A stretch of DNA of 39,009 bases from Alphaproteobacteria bacterium (GCA_009377445.1 WHUA01000022.1:1-39009); one strand, 5' to 3'; numbered from the stretch's first letter, positions 22,273 through 30,925 are shown. Program-made: numbers and translations. The notes: generated from the letters alone by a model not told the origin.

Positions 22273-22857
22273 CTAGCCCCGCTTCGGCCAGGCGCCGCGG
22301 AAGGCGAGCTCGTCCAGTGGCTTGCGCTGACGCGGCGCCGCCTCGCGCTCCTGCAGCTTTTCGGACAACCGCGACCGGTCGCCGAGATATCCAATGGCCG
22401 CCGCCGTCTTCGGCTCGTAGCCGTCGGGCACGCCCAGCAGCGCCCGCGCCTTGTCGGGATAGAAGCCCGCCATCTGGTGGACATGGATGCCGCGCGCCGT
22501 CGCCTCGATCGCCAGCGTCGCCATCGCCTGGCCGAGGTCGTGGATCGCGTGGCCGTTGGGGCTGCCGTCCTCGTGCGTCGTCTTGGCGGCGGCGATCACC
22601 AGCACCGCCGCATGCCTCGCCCAGCTCTGATTGGTGTCCCGGAGGCAGGCGAGCAGCGTCTCGAACGCCGGATCGTTCCGTGCGGCATAGACGAAGCGCC
22701 AAGGCTGCGCGTTGAAGGCGGAGGCGGCCCAGCGGGCGGCCTCGAACAGGGCCGTGAGGTCCTGCTCCGCGATCTGGCGGTCGTCGAAGGCACGCGGGCT
22801 CCACCGCTCGGCGATCGGCCCCAGGATGGGGTATCTAGTTACGGCGGTCTTGGCCAT
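22273..22857 (-). CDS. Nitroreductase-family FMN oxidoreductase
   Basis: The 194-residue protein begins ILGPIAERWSPRAFDDR, the usual RxSxRxF start of nitroreductases. It continues with LFEAARWAASAFNAQPWRFV (FMN phosphate region, about residues 38-57), AIHDLGQAMATLAIEATARG and HQMAGFYPDKARALLGVPDG. These dimeric FMN enzymes reduce nitro compounds, quinones or flavins with NAD(P)H. The start at 22855-22857 is chosen because AGAAAGGA lies about 10 bases upstream; a frame from 22929 would add a non-conserved leader. The gene is convergent with the oxaloacetate decarboxylase-like gene. Its upstream 237 bases contain no other gene I can support before the small secreted peptide at 23095. Confidence 0.9.
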   Translation of the reverse strand: MAKTAVTRYPILGPIAERWSPRAFDDRQIAEQDLTALFEAARWAASAFNAQPWRFVYAARNDPAFETLLACLRDTNQSWARHAAVLVIAAAKTTHEDGSPNGHAIHDLGQAMATLAIEATARGIHVHQMAGFYPDKARALLGVPDGYEPKTAAAIGYLGDRSRLSEKLQEREAAPRQRKPLDELAFRGAWPKRG

Positions 22858-23094
22858 GGCGGAGGTATCCTTTCTCCCGAGTCGCGGAACGGAGGCGAAA
22901 TCTAACGCCGGAGCGCATCGCTTCGTCAATGAAGCGACAGGTCAGCAGCCCTGTCCCATGGCGCTTTCTGGGTACCTCGTCGGGGGCCCGGCTGCGGCGG
23001 CGCGATCCCGATTGACCAAAATGAAATTTCGTGCCGGAATATCACCGGTCCCGCGGCTAGCGGGGGACTTTCGGGGTCAGGGAGGATCCCAATC

Positions 23095-23238
23095 ATGCTG
23101 AAAAAAATCGTGCCTGTTCTCGTTCTTGCCGCCTTCGTCGCCGGCCCGGCGTTCGCCGCCGGCGCGAAGAAACAAGATTGCTCCAAGATCACCGACAAGG
23201 CGAAGAAAGAAGCCTGCATGGCGAAGCAGAAGAAGTAA
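23095..23238 (+). CDS. Small secreted basic peptide with two cysteines
   Basis: GGGAGG stands 8 bases before an ATG that opens 47 codons ending at TAA 23236-23238. The product has a strong signal peptide, LKKIVPVLVLAAFVAGPAFA, and a mature part of about 26 residues. The mature part is rich in Lys and has Cys29 and Cys41 (DCSKITDKAKKEACMAK), which could form one disulfide. Two hairpins follow, one a convincing terminator, so it is a complete stand-alone unit. It vaguely recalls the C-terminal pattern of PsiF-type periplasmic proteins but is too short to assign. The good ribosome site, signal peptide and terminator make it a real gene despite its size. Confidence 0.72.
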   Translation: MLKKIVPVLVLAAFVAGPAFAAGAKKQDCSKITDKAKKEACMAKQKK

Positions 23239-23250
23239 TTTCTGCTTTAT

Positions 23251-23310
23251 GTCCCAATAACTTGGGACTATCTTCCGGAACAGCCTCCCGCCTCTCGGCG
23301 GGGGGCTGTT
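23251..23310 (+). terminator. Two hairpins ending the small peptide gene
   Basis: GTCCCAA - TAAC - TTGGGAC forms a perfect 7-bp hairpin at 23251-23268. AACAGCCTCCCGCC (23279-23292) pairs with GGCGGGGGGCTGTT (23297-23310) over 14 positions with one wobble and the loop TCTC, followed by CATTTAT. The second is a strong terminator candidate 40 bases after the stop. Confidence 0.7.
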
Positions 23311-23386
23311 CATTTATGGGGAGAATCGGCGCGGCGGAACGCCGGACAGCGCAAATCGCGCGGCGGCGCGCGAGACCGAGTCGCGC

Positions 23387-23434
23387 TGGATCAATTTGCG
23401 ACCAGGTGGAATCACCTGATTGCAAATTGATCCA
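23387..23434. repeat. Palindrome with nested hairpin
   Basis: TGGATCAATTTGC (23387-23399) and GCAAATTGATCCA (23422-23434) are perfect 13-bp arms. Inside, CAGGTG - GAAT - CACCTG forms a second stem. It sits 12 bases before another long palindrome (23446-23487) in the gap before the MDR gene at 23537. No gene is seen in 23311-23536. Confidence 0.8.
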
Positions 23435-23445
23435 TCTTACAAGAT

Positions 23446-23487
23446 TAGAGCAACTTATCTGCGTCCGATCGGACGCAGGTTGCTCTA
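23446..23487. repeat. Perfect palindrome with 4-base one-sided bulge
   Basis: TAGAGCAAC - TTAT - CTGCGTCCGATCGGACGCAG - GTTGCTCTA: the outer 9-bp arms and the inner 20-base perfect palindrome stack into one stem, interrupted only by TTAT on one side. From memory, AGAGCAAC/GTTGCTCT palindromes are dispersed in Alphaproteobacteria. Its edge is 49 bases before the MDR start, so it would lie in that gene's leader or promoter. Confidence 0.8.
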
Positions 23488-23536
23488 GTATGGACCGCGC
23501 ACGTCTTCGGCGCAGAACAGCGACAGGGCGGCTACC

Positions 23537-24568
23537 ATGCCAGAAACGAGCCGACAGATCCGCCTCGCCCGGCGGCCCCAGGGCGAGCCCGTGGCCGCGG
23601 ATTTCGAGCTGGCCCACGTGCCGGTGCCGGCGCCCGGCAACGGACAGGTGCTGAGCCGGACGGTCTATCTCTCCCTCGATCCCTACATGCGCGGGCGCAT
23701 GAACGCCGAGCGCTCCTACGCCGACCCGGTGCCGATCGGCGGCGTCATGGAGGCCGGCGGGGTCGGCGTGGTCGAAGCCTCCAACTTCAAGGGCCTCGCC
23801 GTGGGCGACATCGTCGTCGGCCGGACCGGCTGGCAGGACTACGCGGTTTCCGACGGCGCGGGCCTGCGCAAGGTCGACCCGACGGCGGGCCCCATCTCGA
23901 CCGCGGTTGGCGTGCTGGGCATGCCCGGCATGACCGCCTACACCGGGCTCCTCAACATCGGCCAACCGAAGGAGGGCGAGACGCTGGCCGTCGCCGCGGC
24001 ATCGGGCGCGGTCGGCAGCGCCGTCGGCCAGATCGGCAAGATCAAAGGCTGCCGGGTCGTCGGCGTCGCGGGCGGGCCGGAGAAGTGCCGTTACGTCACG
24101 GCCGAGCTCGGCTTCGACGCCTGCATCGACCACCGCGCGCCGGATTTCGAGGCGCAGCTCGCCGCCGCCTGCCCGAAAGGCATCGACATCTATTTCGAGA
24201 ATGTCGGCGGGCGCGTGCTGGAAGCGGTCCTCCCGCTGCTCAACTTCTTCTCGCGGATGCCGGTCTGCGGACTGATCTCGCAGTACAACGCGACGAAGCT
24301 GCCGGACGGGCCGAACCGCCTGCCGCAGCTCATGCGCGCCGTGCTGACCAACCGCGTGCTGATCCGGGGCTTCATCGTGCGCGACTACGCCGACCAGCAA
24401 GGCGACTTCCTGCGCGACGTCGGGACGTGGCTGCGCGAGGGACGCATCAAGTACCGCGAGCATCGGGTGAAGGGGCTGGAGAACGCGCCCGCCACCCTGA
24501 TCGGCCTGTTGAAGGGCGAGAATTTCGGCAAGGTCGTCGTCGAGGTGTCGGAGGACCCGACCCGCTGA
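23537..24568 (+). CDS. NADP-dependent MDR oxidoreductase (CurA-like)
   Basis: The 343-residue protein is a zinc-free medium-chain reductase of the CurA / leukotriene B4 12-hydroxydehydrogenase group. It has LSLDPYMRGRM near residues 46-56, GVLGMPGMTAYTGLLNIGQP (about 129-148), the nucleotide loop AAASGAVGSAVGQIGK and GIDIYFENVGGRVLEAVLPL, plus QYNATK. These enzymes reduce the C=C bond of alpha,beta-unsaturated ketones or aldehydes with NADPH. No strong ribosome site precedes ATG 23537. It is followed after 37 bases by a second MDR gene on the same strand, so a two-gene unit for enone or quinone reduction is likely. The leader carries two long palindromes. Confidence 0.92.
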   Translation: MPETSRQIRLARRPQGEPVAADFELAHVPVPAPGNGQVLSRTVYLSLDPYMRGRMNAERSYADPVPIGGVMEAGGVGVVEASNFKGLAVGDIVVGRTGWQDYAVSDGAGLRKVDPTAGPISTAVGVLGMPGMTAYTGLLNIGQPKEGETLAVAAASGAVGSAVGQIGKIKGCRVVGVAGGPEKCRYVTAELGFDACIDHRAPDFEAQLAAACPKGIDIYFENVGGRVLEAVLPLLNFFSRMPVCGLISQYNATKLPDGPNRLPQLMRAVLTNRVLIRGFIVRDYADQQGDFLRDVGTWLREGRIKYREHRVKGLENAPATLIGLLKGENFGKVVVEVSEDPTR

Positions 24569-24605
24569 GCGGCATAACAACAAACACGAACGGGAGGACC
24601 CGACC

Positions 24606-25577
24606 ATGAAAGCAGTCGTCGTTGGCGGCAAAGGCCTCGAAGTGCGCGAGCTGGATCGCCCGATACCGAAACCCAGCGAGGTGCTGGTGCGCGTCCGCGC
24701 CGCGGCGCTGAACCGGGCCGACCTGATGATGGCCGCCGGGCAGCGCCCCGGCGCCGCGGGCGGCGGCATCACCGTCGCCGGCAGCGAATGGGCCGGCGAA
24801 GTCGTCGAAACCGGCGCCGAAGTCGCCCACGTCAGGCCGGGCGACCGCGTGATGTGCACCGGACGCGGCGGCTATGCCGAATATGCGGTCAGCGACCTGG
24901 GCCGCACCGTCGCGATCCCCGACAGCAACATGTCCTTCGAAACCGCGGCGACCCTCCCCGTCTCGCTGCAGACCATGCACGATGCGGTGGTGACCCACGG
25001 CCGGCTCACCAAGGGCCAGAGCGTGCTGATCCAGGGCGCCAGCTCCGGCGTCGGCCTGATGGGCCTGCAGATCGCGAAGTACATGGGCGCCGGGCTCGTG
25101 ATCGGGACCTCGACCGATGCGGGACGCCGGGCGCGGCTGGCGGAGTTCGGCGCCGACATGGCGCTCGACTCCCGCGATCCATCCTGGCCGGACACGGTGG
25201 CCGAGGCGACCGGCGGCAAGGGCGTCGACCTGATCGTCGACCAGGTGTCGAACAACGTCATGAACCAGAACATGAAGGCGGTGCGGATTTTGGGCCGCAT
25301 CGTGAACGTCGGCCGGCTCGGCGGCTTCAAGGGCGAATTCGATTTCGACCTGCACGCCTCGAAGCGCATCACCTATGTCGGCGTCACCTTCCGCACGCGC
25401 TCGGTCGAGGAAGTGCGCGAGATCGTGCGCCGCATGCAGGCGGACCTGTGGGACGCGGTCACGGACGGGACGCTGCGCCAGCCGATCGACAAGGTCTTCC
25501 CGCTCGACCGGGCGGCCGACGCCCAGGCGCATATGCGCGCCAACGCCCATCTCGGGAAGATCCTGCTGAAGCCTTGA
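24606..25577 (+). CDS. Quinone oxidoreductase-like MDR protein
   Basis: The 323-residue protein is of the zeta-crystallin/quinone oxidoreductase type: VLVRVRAAALNRADLMMAAG (about 27-46), GSEWAGEVVETG, LPVSLQTMHDAVV, the NADPH loop IQGASSGVGLMGLQIAKYMG, GADMALDS and GKGVDLIVDQVSNNV. It lacks the zinc ligands of alcohol dehydrogenases. The expected activity is NADPH-dependent reduction of quinones or enoyl compounds. GGGAGG precedes the ATG. It forms a likely operon with the CurA-like gene. Its 3' end is followed by a copy of the 60-bp hairpin unit that also borders the convergent efflux-pump gene. Confidence 0.9.
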   Translation: MKAVVVGGKGLEVRELDRPIPKPSEVLVRVRAAALNRADLMMAAGQRPGAAGGGITVAGSEWAGEVVETGAEVAHVRPGDRVMCTGRGGYAEYAVSDLGRTVAIPDSNMSFETAATLPVSLQTMHDAVVTHGRLTKGQSVLIQGASSGVGLMGLQIAKYMGAGLVIGTSTDAGRRARLAEFGADMALDSRDPSWPDTVAEATGGKGVDLIVDQVSNNVMNQNMKAVRILGRIVNVGRLGGFKGEFDFDLHASKRITYVGVTFRTRSVEEVREIVRRMQADLWDAVTDGTLRQPIDKVFPLDRAADAQAHMRANAHLGKILLKP

Positions 25578-25618
25578 GGAACGACGTCGCCGCGCTCACG
25601 CCGCGGCCGTCGGCGCTG

Positions 25619-25667
25619 CCGCCGGCGCGCGTGTCGTCGCGCGCCGGTCTTCCTAAGACGGCGGCCG
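25619..25667. repeat. Copy of the 60-bp hairpin unit between convergent genes
   Basis: Over 49 bases this matches the reverse strand of the 60-bp unit at 1-180 with one mismatch, then diverges. It includes the 10-bp stem CCGGCGCGCG/CGCGCGCCGG and TCTTCC after it. It begins 42 bases past the quinone reductase stop and ends 4 bases before the stop of the efflux-pump gene, so it may end both transcripts. Confidence 0.88.
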
Positions 25668-25670
25668 CCC

Positions 25671-28600
25671 TCACCCGGCCGCCGGCGAGACCCCCGCCCT
25701 CGCGCCGCTCCGCGCGTGATCGCGGGCGATCAGCGTGTAGACCGCCGGCGTCACGAACAAGGTGAACATCGTGCCGATCGTCATGCCGGCGGCGATGACG
25801 AGGCCGATGTCGAAGCGGCTCCGCGCCCCGGCGCCTTCGGCGAGCAGAAGCGGCACCATGCCCAGCACCATCGCCGCCGTCGTCATGATGATCGGCCGGA
25901 GCCGCACCGAAGCGGCCCGCTCGATCGCCTCGCGGCGCGACAGCCCCTCCTCCTGCAGATGGTTGGCGAAATCGACCATCAGGATGCCGTGCTTCGAGAT
26001 CAGCCCGATCAAGGTGACGAGGCCGATCTGCGTATAGATATTGATGCTGGTCGCGCCGAGGAAGCCGCCGATGTTGAGCGGCAGCAACGCGCCGAACATC
26101 GCCGTCGGCAGCGCGATGAGGATGATGAACGGATCGCGGAAGCTTTCATACTGCGCCGCCAGCACCAGGTAGATCACGATCAGGGCGAAGACGAAGGTAT
26201 AGACGAGGGTGTTGCCCTCCTGGATGTATTGCCGGCTCTCGCCCTGGAAATCGTAGCCATAGCCCTCCGGGAAGATCTCGTCCGCCTTGTTCTTCAAGAA
26301 GTCGAGCGCCTCGCCGAGCGTGCGGCCGGGGAACGGCACGCCCGACAGGGTGGCCGAGTTGAGCTGCTGGAAGCCGGTGAGCGCGTTCGGCTGGACCGAC
26401 TGCTCCACCGACGCCACGGTGGACAGCGGCACCATGTCGCCCGCGGCGGTCTTCACCTGATAGCGGGTCAGCCAGTCCGTCGTGAGCCGGTAATCGCGCG
26501 GCGCCTGCGGGATGACCTGGTAGCTCCGGCCGTACAGGTTGAAGCGATTGACGTAGTTGCCGCCGAGCAGGGTGGCGAGTGCATTGCCGATGTCGTCCAT
26601 GCGGATGCCGAGCCGGTTCGCCTTGTCGTTGTCGATCTTGAACTCGACCTGCGGCGTGTCGAAACGGAGGTCGATGTCCGTGAAGATGAACAATCCGCTT
26701 TCGAGGGCTGCCTGCTGCATCTGCGCGACGACCTGGGCGAGCTGCTCGAAGTCGCCCACGGTGGTGATGACGAACTGCATCGGCGGGCCGCCGGTCGACC
26801 CCGGCAAGGCCGGCGGCGAGAAGGCCAGGACCTGCGCCCCCGGTATGGTCGCCAGCTTCGGCTGCAGCTCTTCCAGTATCCGCTTCTGGTTCCGCTCGCG
26901 CTCGGCCCACGGCTTGAACAGGATGCCGGCGAAGGCATCGTGCGCGCTCGGGGACCCGTTGATGGTGAAGACGTGCGCCTGCTCGGGAACGGTCTTGAAG
27001 ACCTCGTACAGGCGCCGCGTCGAGTGCTCGAGATAATCCAGGTTGGCGTATTGCGGCGTCTTGACCAGCGAGAACAGCACGCCCTGGTCCTCTTCCGGCG
27101 CCAGCTCCTGCGGCGTCGAGAGGTAGAGGATCCCGGTCAGCGCGACGACCGCGATCAGGATGACCACGGTGAGCGCGCGGAAATTGAGCGTCCGGTGCAG
27201 GAGACGCTGGTAGCGCATCCGGAGCCGGTCGAACGCGCGGTCGAGGAAGGCGGCGAGCCCCCGTTCCGATCGCTCCGCCTTGAGCAGCCGCGAGCACATC
27301 ATGGGGGACAGGGTGAGCGCGACGACGCCGGACACGATCACCGCGCCCGCCAGGGTGAAAGCGAATTCTCGGAACAGCGCCCCGGTCAGGCCGGCCACGA
27401 AGCCGATCGGCGCATAGACCGCGGCCAAGGTGATGGTCATGGCGATGATCGGCAGGGCGATCTCGCGCGCGCCCGCCAGCGCCGCATCGAACGGCGCCAT
27501 GCCCTCCTCGATGTGGCGGTAGATGTTCTCCACCACGACGATGGCGTCGTCGACGACGAGGCCGATCGCCAGCACCAGCGCCAGCAGCGTAAGGAGGTTG
27601 ATCGAATATCCGAGCGCCAACAGCATCAGCATCACGCCGACCAGCGACAGCGGAATCGTGACGATGGGAATGATGGTGGAGCGCAGGTTGCCGAGGAACA
27701 GGAAGATGACGACGACCACGATCAGCGCGGCCTCGACCAGCGTCTTCACGACCTCGCGGATCGAAGCGCGGATAAATTCCGTCGAGTCGTAGGCGATCGC
27801 CGCTTCCAGCCCGACCGGAAGGACGCGCTGAATCTCCGGCATGACCTCGCGGACGCCGGCGATGACCGAAAGCGGATTGGCCGCGGGCGTGCCGTAGATG
27901 CCGATGAACACCGCCTTGAGGCCGTCGAACACGGAGGAGGAATCGACGGACTGGGGCCCGAGCTCGATGCGGGCGATGTTGCCGAGGCGGATCAGCGAAT
28001 CGCCGCGCGTCGCGACGACGAGCTGGCCGAACGCCTCGGCGCTGTCGAGCGACGTCTGTGCATTGATGCTGGTCTGGACGAAGTCGCCCTTGATCTGTCC
28101 GGCGGCGCTGATGAAGTTGTTCGCCGCCAGCGCGTTCCGGACGTCGGCCGGCGTGATGCCGCGCGCCGCCATGCGGTCCGGATCGAGCCAGATGCGCATC
28201 GCGAAAGTCTGGCCGCCGAGGATCTCGGCGGTAGCCACGCCGTCCACCGTCTGCAGCTTCGGCTGCACGACGCGGGTCAGGTAGTCGGTGATCTGCGACG
28301 ACGACATGACGTTCGAGTTGAAGGACAGGTACATCAGGGCGAAGCCTTCGCCGGTCTTCTTGACCACGACCGGCTCGTTCGACTCCTCCGGCAGCACGTC
28401 CTTGACCTGGTTCACTTTCGACAGCACGTCCGCCACCGCGCGGTCCGGGTCGGCGTTGAGACGCAGGTTGAGCGTCACGACCGACGTGCTTTGCGACGAT
28501 GACGAAAGCAGCGTGTCGATGCCTTCCGAGCTGGCCACCGCCTGCTCGATCGGCGTGGTGATGAAGCCCTTGATCACGTCGGCGTTCGCGCCGGGATAGG

Positions 28601-28748
28601 TCGTGGTGATGGTGATCGTCGTGTTCGAGAGCTCGGGGTACTGACGGACTGGCAGCTTGAAGATCGCCTGAAGCCCAAGCAGCAGGATGAGCAGGCTGAC
28701 GACGGATGCCAGGACCGGCCGGCGGATGAAGATGTCGGTAAAGGACAT
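25671..28748 (-). CDS. RND efflux pump inner-membrane transporter (HAE1 type)
   Basis: The 1025-residue protein has the AcrB/MexB layout: first helix with FIRRPVLASVVSLLILLLG, a large periplasmic loop, and five central helices. These include GLVVDDAIVVVENIYRHIEEG (around residue 400; the Asp pair relays protons) and ALPIIAMTITLAAVYAPIGF, then a second half with the same order. It exports hydrophobic drugs or toxicants by proton exchange and works as a trimer with the adaptor at 28758. No TolC-type outer-membrane gene is present here. The start is 9 bases after the adaptor stop. The C-terminus is short and ends in GVSPAAG, 4 bases from a hairpin repeat. Confidence 0.96.
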   Translation of the reverse strand: MSFTDIFIRRPVLASVVSLLILLLGLQAIFKLPVRQYPELSNTTITITTTYPGANADVIKGFITTPIEQAVASSEGIDTLLSSSSQSTSVVTLNLRLNADPDRAVADVLSKVNQVKDVLPEESNEPVVVKKTGEGFALMYLSFNSNVMSSSQITDYLTRVVQPKLQTVDGVATAEILGGQTFAMRIWLDPDRMAARGITPADVRNALAANNFISAAGQIKGDFVQTSINAQTSLDSAEAFGQLVVATRGDSLIRLGNIARIELGPQSVDSSSVFDGLKAVFIGIYGTPAANPLSVIAGVREVMPEIQRVLPVGLEAAIAYDSTEFIRASIREVVKTLVEAALIVVVVIFLFLGNLRSTIIPIVTIPLSLVGVMLMLLALGYSINLLTLLALVLAIGLVVDDAIVVVENIYRHIEEGMAPFDAALAGAREIALPIIAMTITLAAVYAPIGFVAGLTGALFREFAFTLAGAVIVSGVVALTLSPMMCSRLLKAERSERGLAAFLDRAFDRLRMRYQRLLHRTLNFRALTVVILIAVVALTGILYLSTPQELAPEEDQGVLFSLVKTPQYANLDYLEHSTRRLYEVFKTVPEQAHVFTINGSPSAHDAFAGILFKPWAERERNQKRILEELQPKLATIPGAQVLAFSPPALPGSTGGPPMQFVITTVGDFEQLAQVVAQMQQAALESGLFIFTDIDLRFDTPQVEFKIDNDKANRLGIRMDDIGNALATLLGGNYVNRFNLYGRSYQVIPQAPRDYRLTTDWLTRYQVKTAAGDMVPLSTVASVEQSVQPNALTGFQQLNSATLSGVPFPGRTLGEALDFLKNKADEIFPEGYGYDFQGESRQYIQEGNTLVYTFVFALIVIYLVLAAQYESFRDPFIILIALPTAMFGALLPLNIGGFLGATSINIYTQIGLVTLIGLISKHGILMVDFANHLQEEGLSRREAIERAASVRLRPIIMTTAAMVLGMVPLLLAEGAGARSRFDIGLVIAAGMTIGTMFTLFVTPAVYTLIARDHARSGARAGVSPAAG

Positions 28749-28757
28749 GGCGCGGCC

Positions 28758-29966
28758 CTATTCCAGCGGCCGCTGCGCCGGCGCGGTCAAGGGCGTGCTG
28801 TTGTCGACCCGGACATGCGCCTGCGGCTGCAGCTTGAGCTGTCCCGCCACGACCACCTGCTCGCCCGGCTTCACCCCTTCGACGATCGACACCCGGCCGC
28901 CCCGCGCTTCGCCGACGCGAACGAAGCGCCGGTCGACCACGAGCTGCGGCTCGGCGGGCTTGGCCGCCGCTGGAGTCTCCTCCGCCTTAGCCTCTCCCGG
29001 TGTTCCGCCCGCGCTCGGCGCGTCCGGCTTTTCGCCGGCGGCGGCCGCAGGGACCACGACGTAGACGCTGTCGCCGTACAGGCTATAGGTGACGGCCGTA
29101 CGCGGCAGCGTCACCACCTGCTGCGGCGCGCCGGATATCACGTTGACGTTGGCGAACATGCCCGGCACCAGCCGCGCTTCGGTATTGTCGGTTCGCGCGC
29201 GCACCAGCACATTGCGCGTCGCCTGGTTCACCTTGGCGTCGATCGATTCGATCTTGCCCTCGAATATGCGCCCCGGCTCGGCGTCGACCGCGATCTCTAC
29301 CGCATCGCCGACCGCGATCGCGCTCAGCTTCTGCTCCGGCATCGGGAAATCGATGTAGATCGGCGTCAGTTGCTGCAGGGTCACCATCGACGTGCCGGCG
29401 GGAAGATACTGGCCGAGGTCGACATCGCGAATGCCGAGCCGCCCGCCAAAAGCCGTGGTGATGGCCTTCTGGGCGATCACCGCCCGGACGCGGTCGACCG
29501 TCGCCGCCGCGGAATCGCGCGCCGCCAGCGCCGCGTCGAAATTCGTCTTCGCCGTCGCGGCGCGGCTCAGCAGCTCCTGCTGGCGTTTCAGCTCGAGCTC
29601 CGCCTTCTTGAGCTGGGCGAGGCCGGATCGCAGGTCGGCCTGCTCGATCGAATCGTCGAGCTGCACCAGCAGGGTCCCTTCCTTGACGAACTGGCCGGAA
29701 TCGAAATTGATCGCGCGCACGATGCCGCCGACTTCGGCCGCAACGTCATAGCCCTGAACCGCCCGGAGCGTGCCGATCGCCGGCAGCTTCGTCACCCAGG
29801 TCTCGGTTTTCGCGGGCTCGGTCGAAACCGTGACGGGCGGCTGTCCTGCGGCGGTGATGAACCCCTTGATCATCTCCGGCTTGGCGACGAACTGAAAGTA
29901 GGCGAACCCCGCTATCAGCACGACAAGCAACAAGGAGACCGAGAGGAGGATAATCAGGCGCTTCAT
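28758..29966 (-). CDS. RND efflux periplasmic adaptor (membrane fusion protein)
   Basis: The 402-residue protein has an N-terminal anchor helix (about 5-23). A split lipoyl half-motif follows, with AEVGGIVRAINFDSGQFVKE and LLVQLD (about 77-103). An alpha-hairpin is next (QADLRSGLAQLKKAELELKR to AIAQK-like helix, about 110-165), then GRLGIRDVDLGQYLPAGTSM and a beta-barrel domain. An Ala/Pro/Glu-rich low-complexity insert, AAAGEKPDAPSAGGTPGEA onward, of about 35 residues interrupts the membrane-proximal domain around 305-340. Few adaptors have that insert. It links the transporter encoded downstream to an outer-membrane channel. The upstream 295 bases to GreB contain a paired-hairpin repeat. 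Confidence 0.94.
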   Translation of the reverse strand: MKRLIILLSVSLLLVVLIAGFAYFQFVAKPEMIKGFITAAGQPPVTVSTEPAKTETWVTKLPAIGTLRAVQGYDVAAEVGGIVRAINFDSGQFVKEGTLLVQLDDSIEQADLRSGLAQLKKAELELKRQQELLSRAATAKTNFDAALAARDSAAATVDRVRAVIAQKAITTAFGGRLGIRDVDLGQYLPAGTSMVTLQQLTPIYIDFPMPEQKLSAIAVGDAVEIAVDAEPGRIFEGKIESIDAKVNQATRNVLVRARTDNTEARLVPGMFANVNVISGAPQQVVTLPRTAVTYSLYGDSVYVVVPAAAAGEKPDAPSAGGTPGEAKAEETPAAAKPAEPQLVVDRRFVRVGEARGGRVSIVEGVKPGEQVVVAGQLKLQPQAHVRVDNSTPLTAPAQRPLE

Positions 29967-30135
29967 CTTGGGCGTACCATCTGGCTGGGTCGATGCTTCG
30001 CGGGCGAAAGCGCGGAAATATCACAATGCTGCGATGCAGCAAAGCCCGTTTCGGCAGAACATGAAGATATCGCGGCGGGAGGGGAAAAGCATCAATTTTG
30101 CATATAATTTTCTGCCTATGGGCGCCGGAGCGAAA

Positions 30136-30240
30136 TTGGCACCCGTCCATGGATTGCCGCAACAAGTGCGGCAATGACGATAAATATTTGATTATAAATA
30201 ACTTCGCCACTCGCGGACTTGTTCCGCGAGTCCATGCGCA
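30136..30240. repeat. Paired-hairpin repeat, copy B (105 bp)
   Basis: It aligns gap-free to copy A at 16996-17100. The left stem is TTGCCGC / GCGGCAA around AACAAGT; the right half (other strand) is CATGGA - CTCGCGG - AACAAGT - CCGCGAG. Here the right stem is a perfect pair, where copy A has an A in the same place. It lies 21 bases past the GreB stop (30262), on the far side from the gene. Bases 29967-30135 show no gene. Confidence 0.88.
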
Positions 30241-30261
30241 CAGACCTGTCCGGCCTTACGA

Positions 30262-30822
30262 TCACTCCCCGGCGGCGTATTCGATCCTGACGACCTCGAT
30301 CTCGTCGACGCCCGCCGGGGTCAGCACCTTCACGACGTCCCCCACCCGCGCCTTCAGCAGGGCGCGGGCGACCGGCGAGATCCAGCTCACCTCGCCGTGC
30401 TCGTGCCGGGCCTCGTCGACGCCGACGATGCGTACCGTCCGCTCCGCGTCGTCTGTATCGGCATAGGTGACGGTCGCACCGAAGAAGACCTGCTCCCGAT
30501 TCGTCTGCCGGCTCTGGTCGACCACCTCGGCGATCTCCAGGCGCTTGAGGAGAAAGCGAACCCGCCGGTCGATCTCGCGCAGCCGCTTCTTGCCGTAGAG
30601 GTAGTCGCCGTTCTCCGACCGGTCGCCGTTGCCGGCCGCCCAGGAAACCACCTCGACGACCCTGGGCCGCTCGACGCTCGTCAGGTGGCGCAATTCCTCC
30701 TCCAGCCGGGCATGCCCGGCGGGCGTCATGTAGTTCTTCGCGCCGGCCGGCAAGGGCTGCGCCGCTTCGGGCAGCTCCTCTTCGGCGTCGCTGTCGCTTT
30801 CCTTGGTGAATGCCTTGCTCAT
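30262..30822 (-). CDS. greB: Transcription elongation factor GreB
   Basis: The 186-residue protein is GreB-like: an acidic N-terminal extension, YMTPAGHARLEEELRHL (about 31-47), and the coiled-coil tip WAAGNGDRSENGDYLYGKKR with Asp67 and Glu70. Those residues stimulate RNA polymerase's transcript cleavage. It continues with LREIDRRVRFLLKRLEIAEV and a C-terminal FKBP-like domain (VRIVGVDEARHEHGEVSWIS). Gre factors rescue backtracked polymerase. GreA would not have the DYLYGKxRLREIDRR signature, so GreB is preferred. The start 30820-30822 has GGAGAG upstream; a longer frame from 30933 overlaps the divergent PhyH gene. The roughly 25-residue acidic extension (ESDSDAEEELPEA) is longer than in E. 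coli GreB. Confidence 0.93.
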   Translation of the reverse strand: MSKAFTKESDSDAEEELPEAAQPLPAGAKNYMTPAGHARLEEELRHLTSVERPRVVEVVSWAAGNGDRSENGDYLYGKKRLREIDRRVRFLLKRLEIAEVVDQSRQTNREQVFFGATVTYADTDDAERTVRIVGVDEARHEHGEVSWISPVARALLKARVGDVVKVLTPAGVDEIEVVRIEYAAGE

Positions 30823-30925
30823 CGCTCTCCGGTCCCGCTGCGATTGTAGCACCGATTTGCTCGCAAATCCGCCGGGCGTCATACTAGAAAGACATTGGGC
30901 GTCACCTTGACCGGGAGGGATTGCC

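Noticed and set aside
25716..28502. A 928-codon plus-strand open frame
   Set aside because: Antisense to the RND transporter throughout; Arg/Asp/His-rich shadow of a GC-rich gene.
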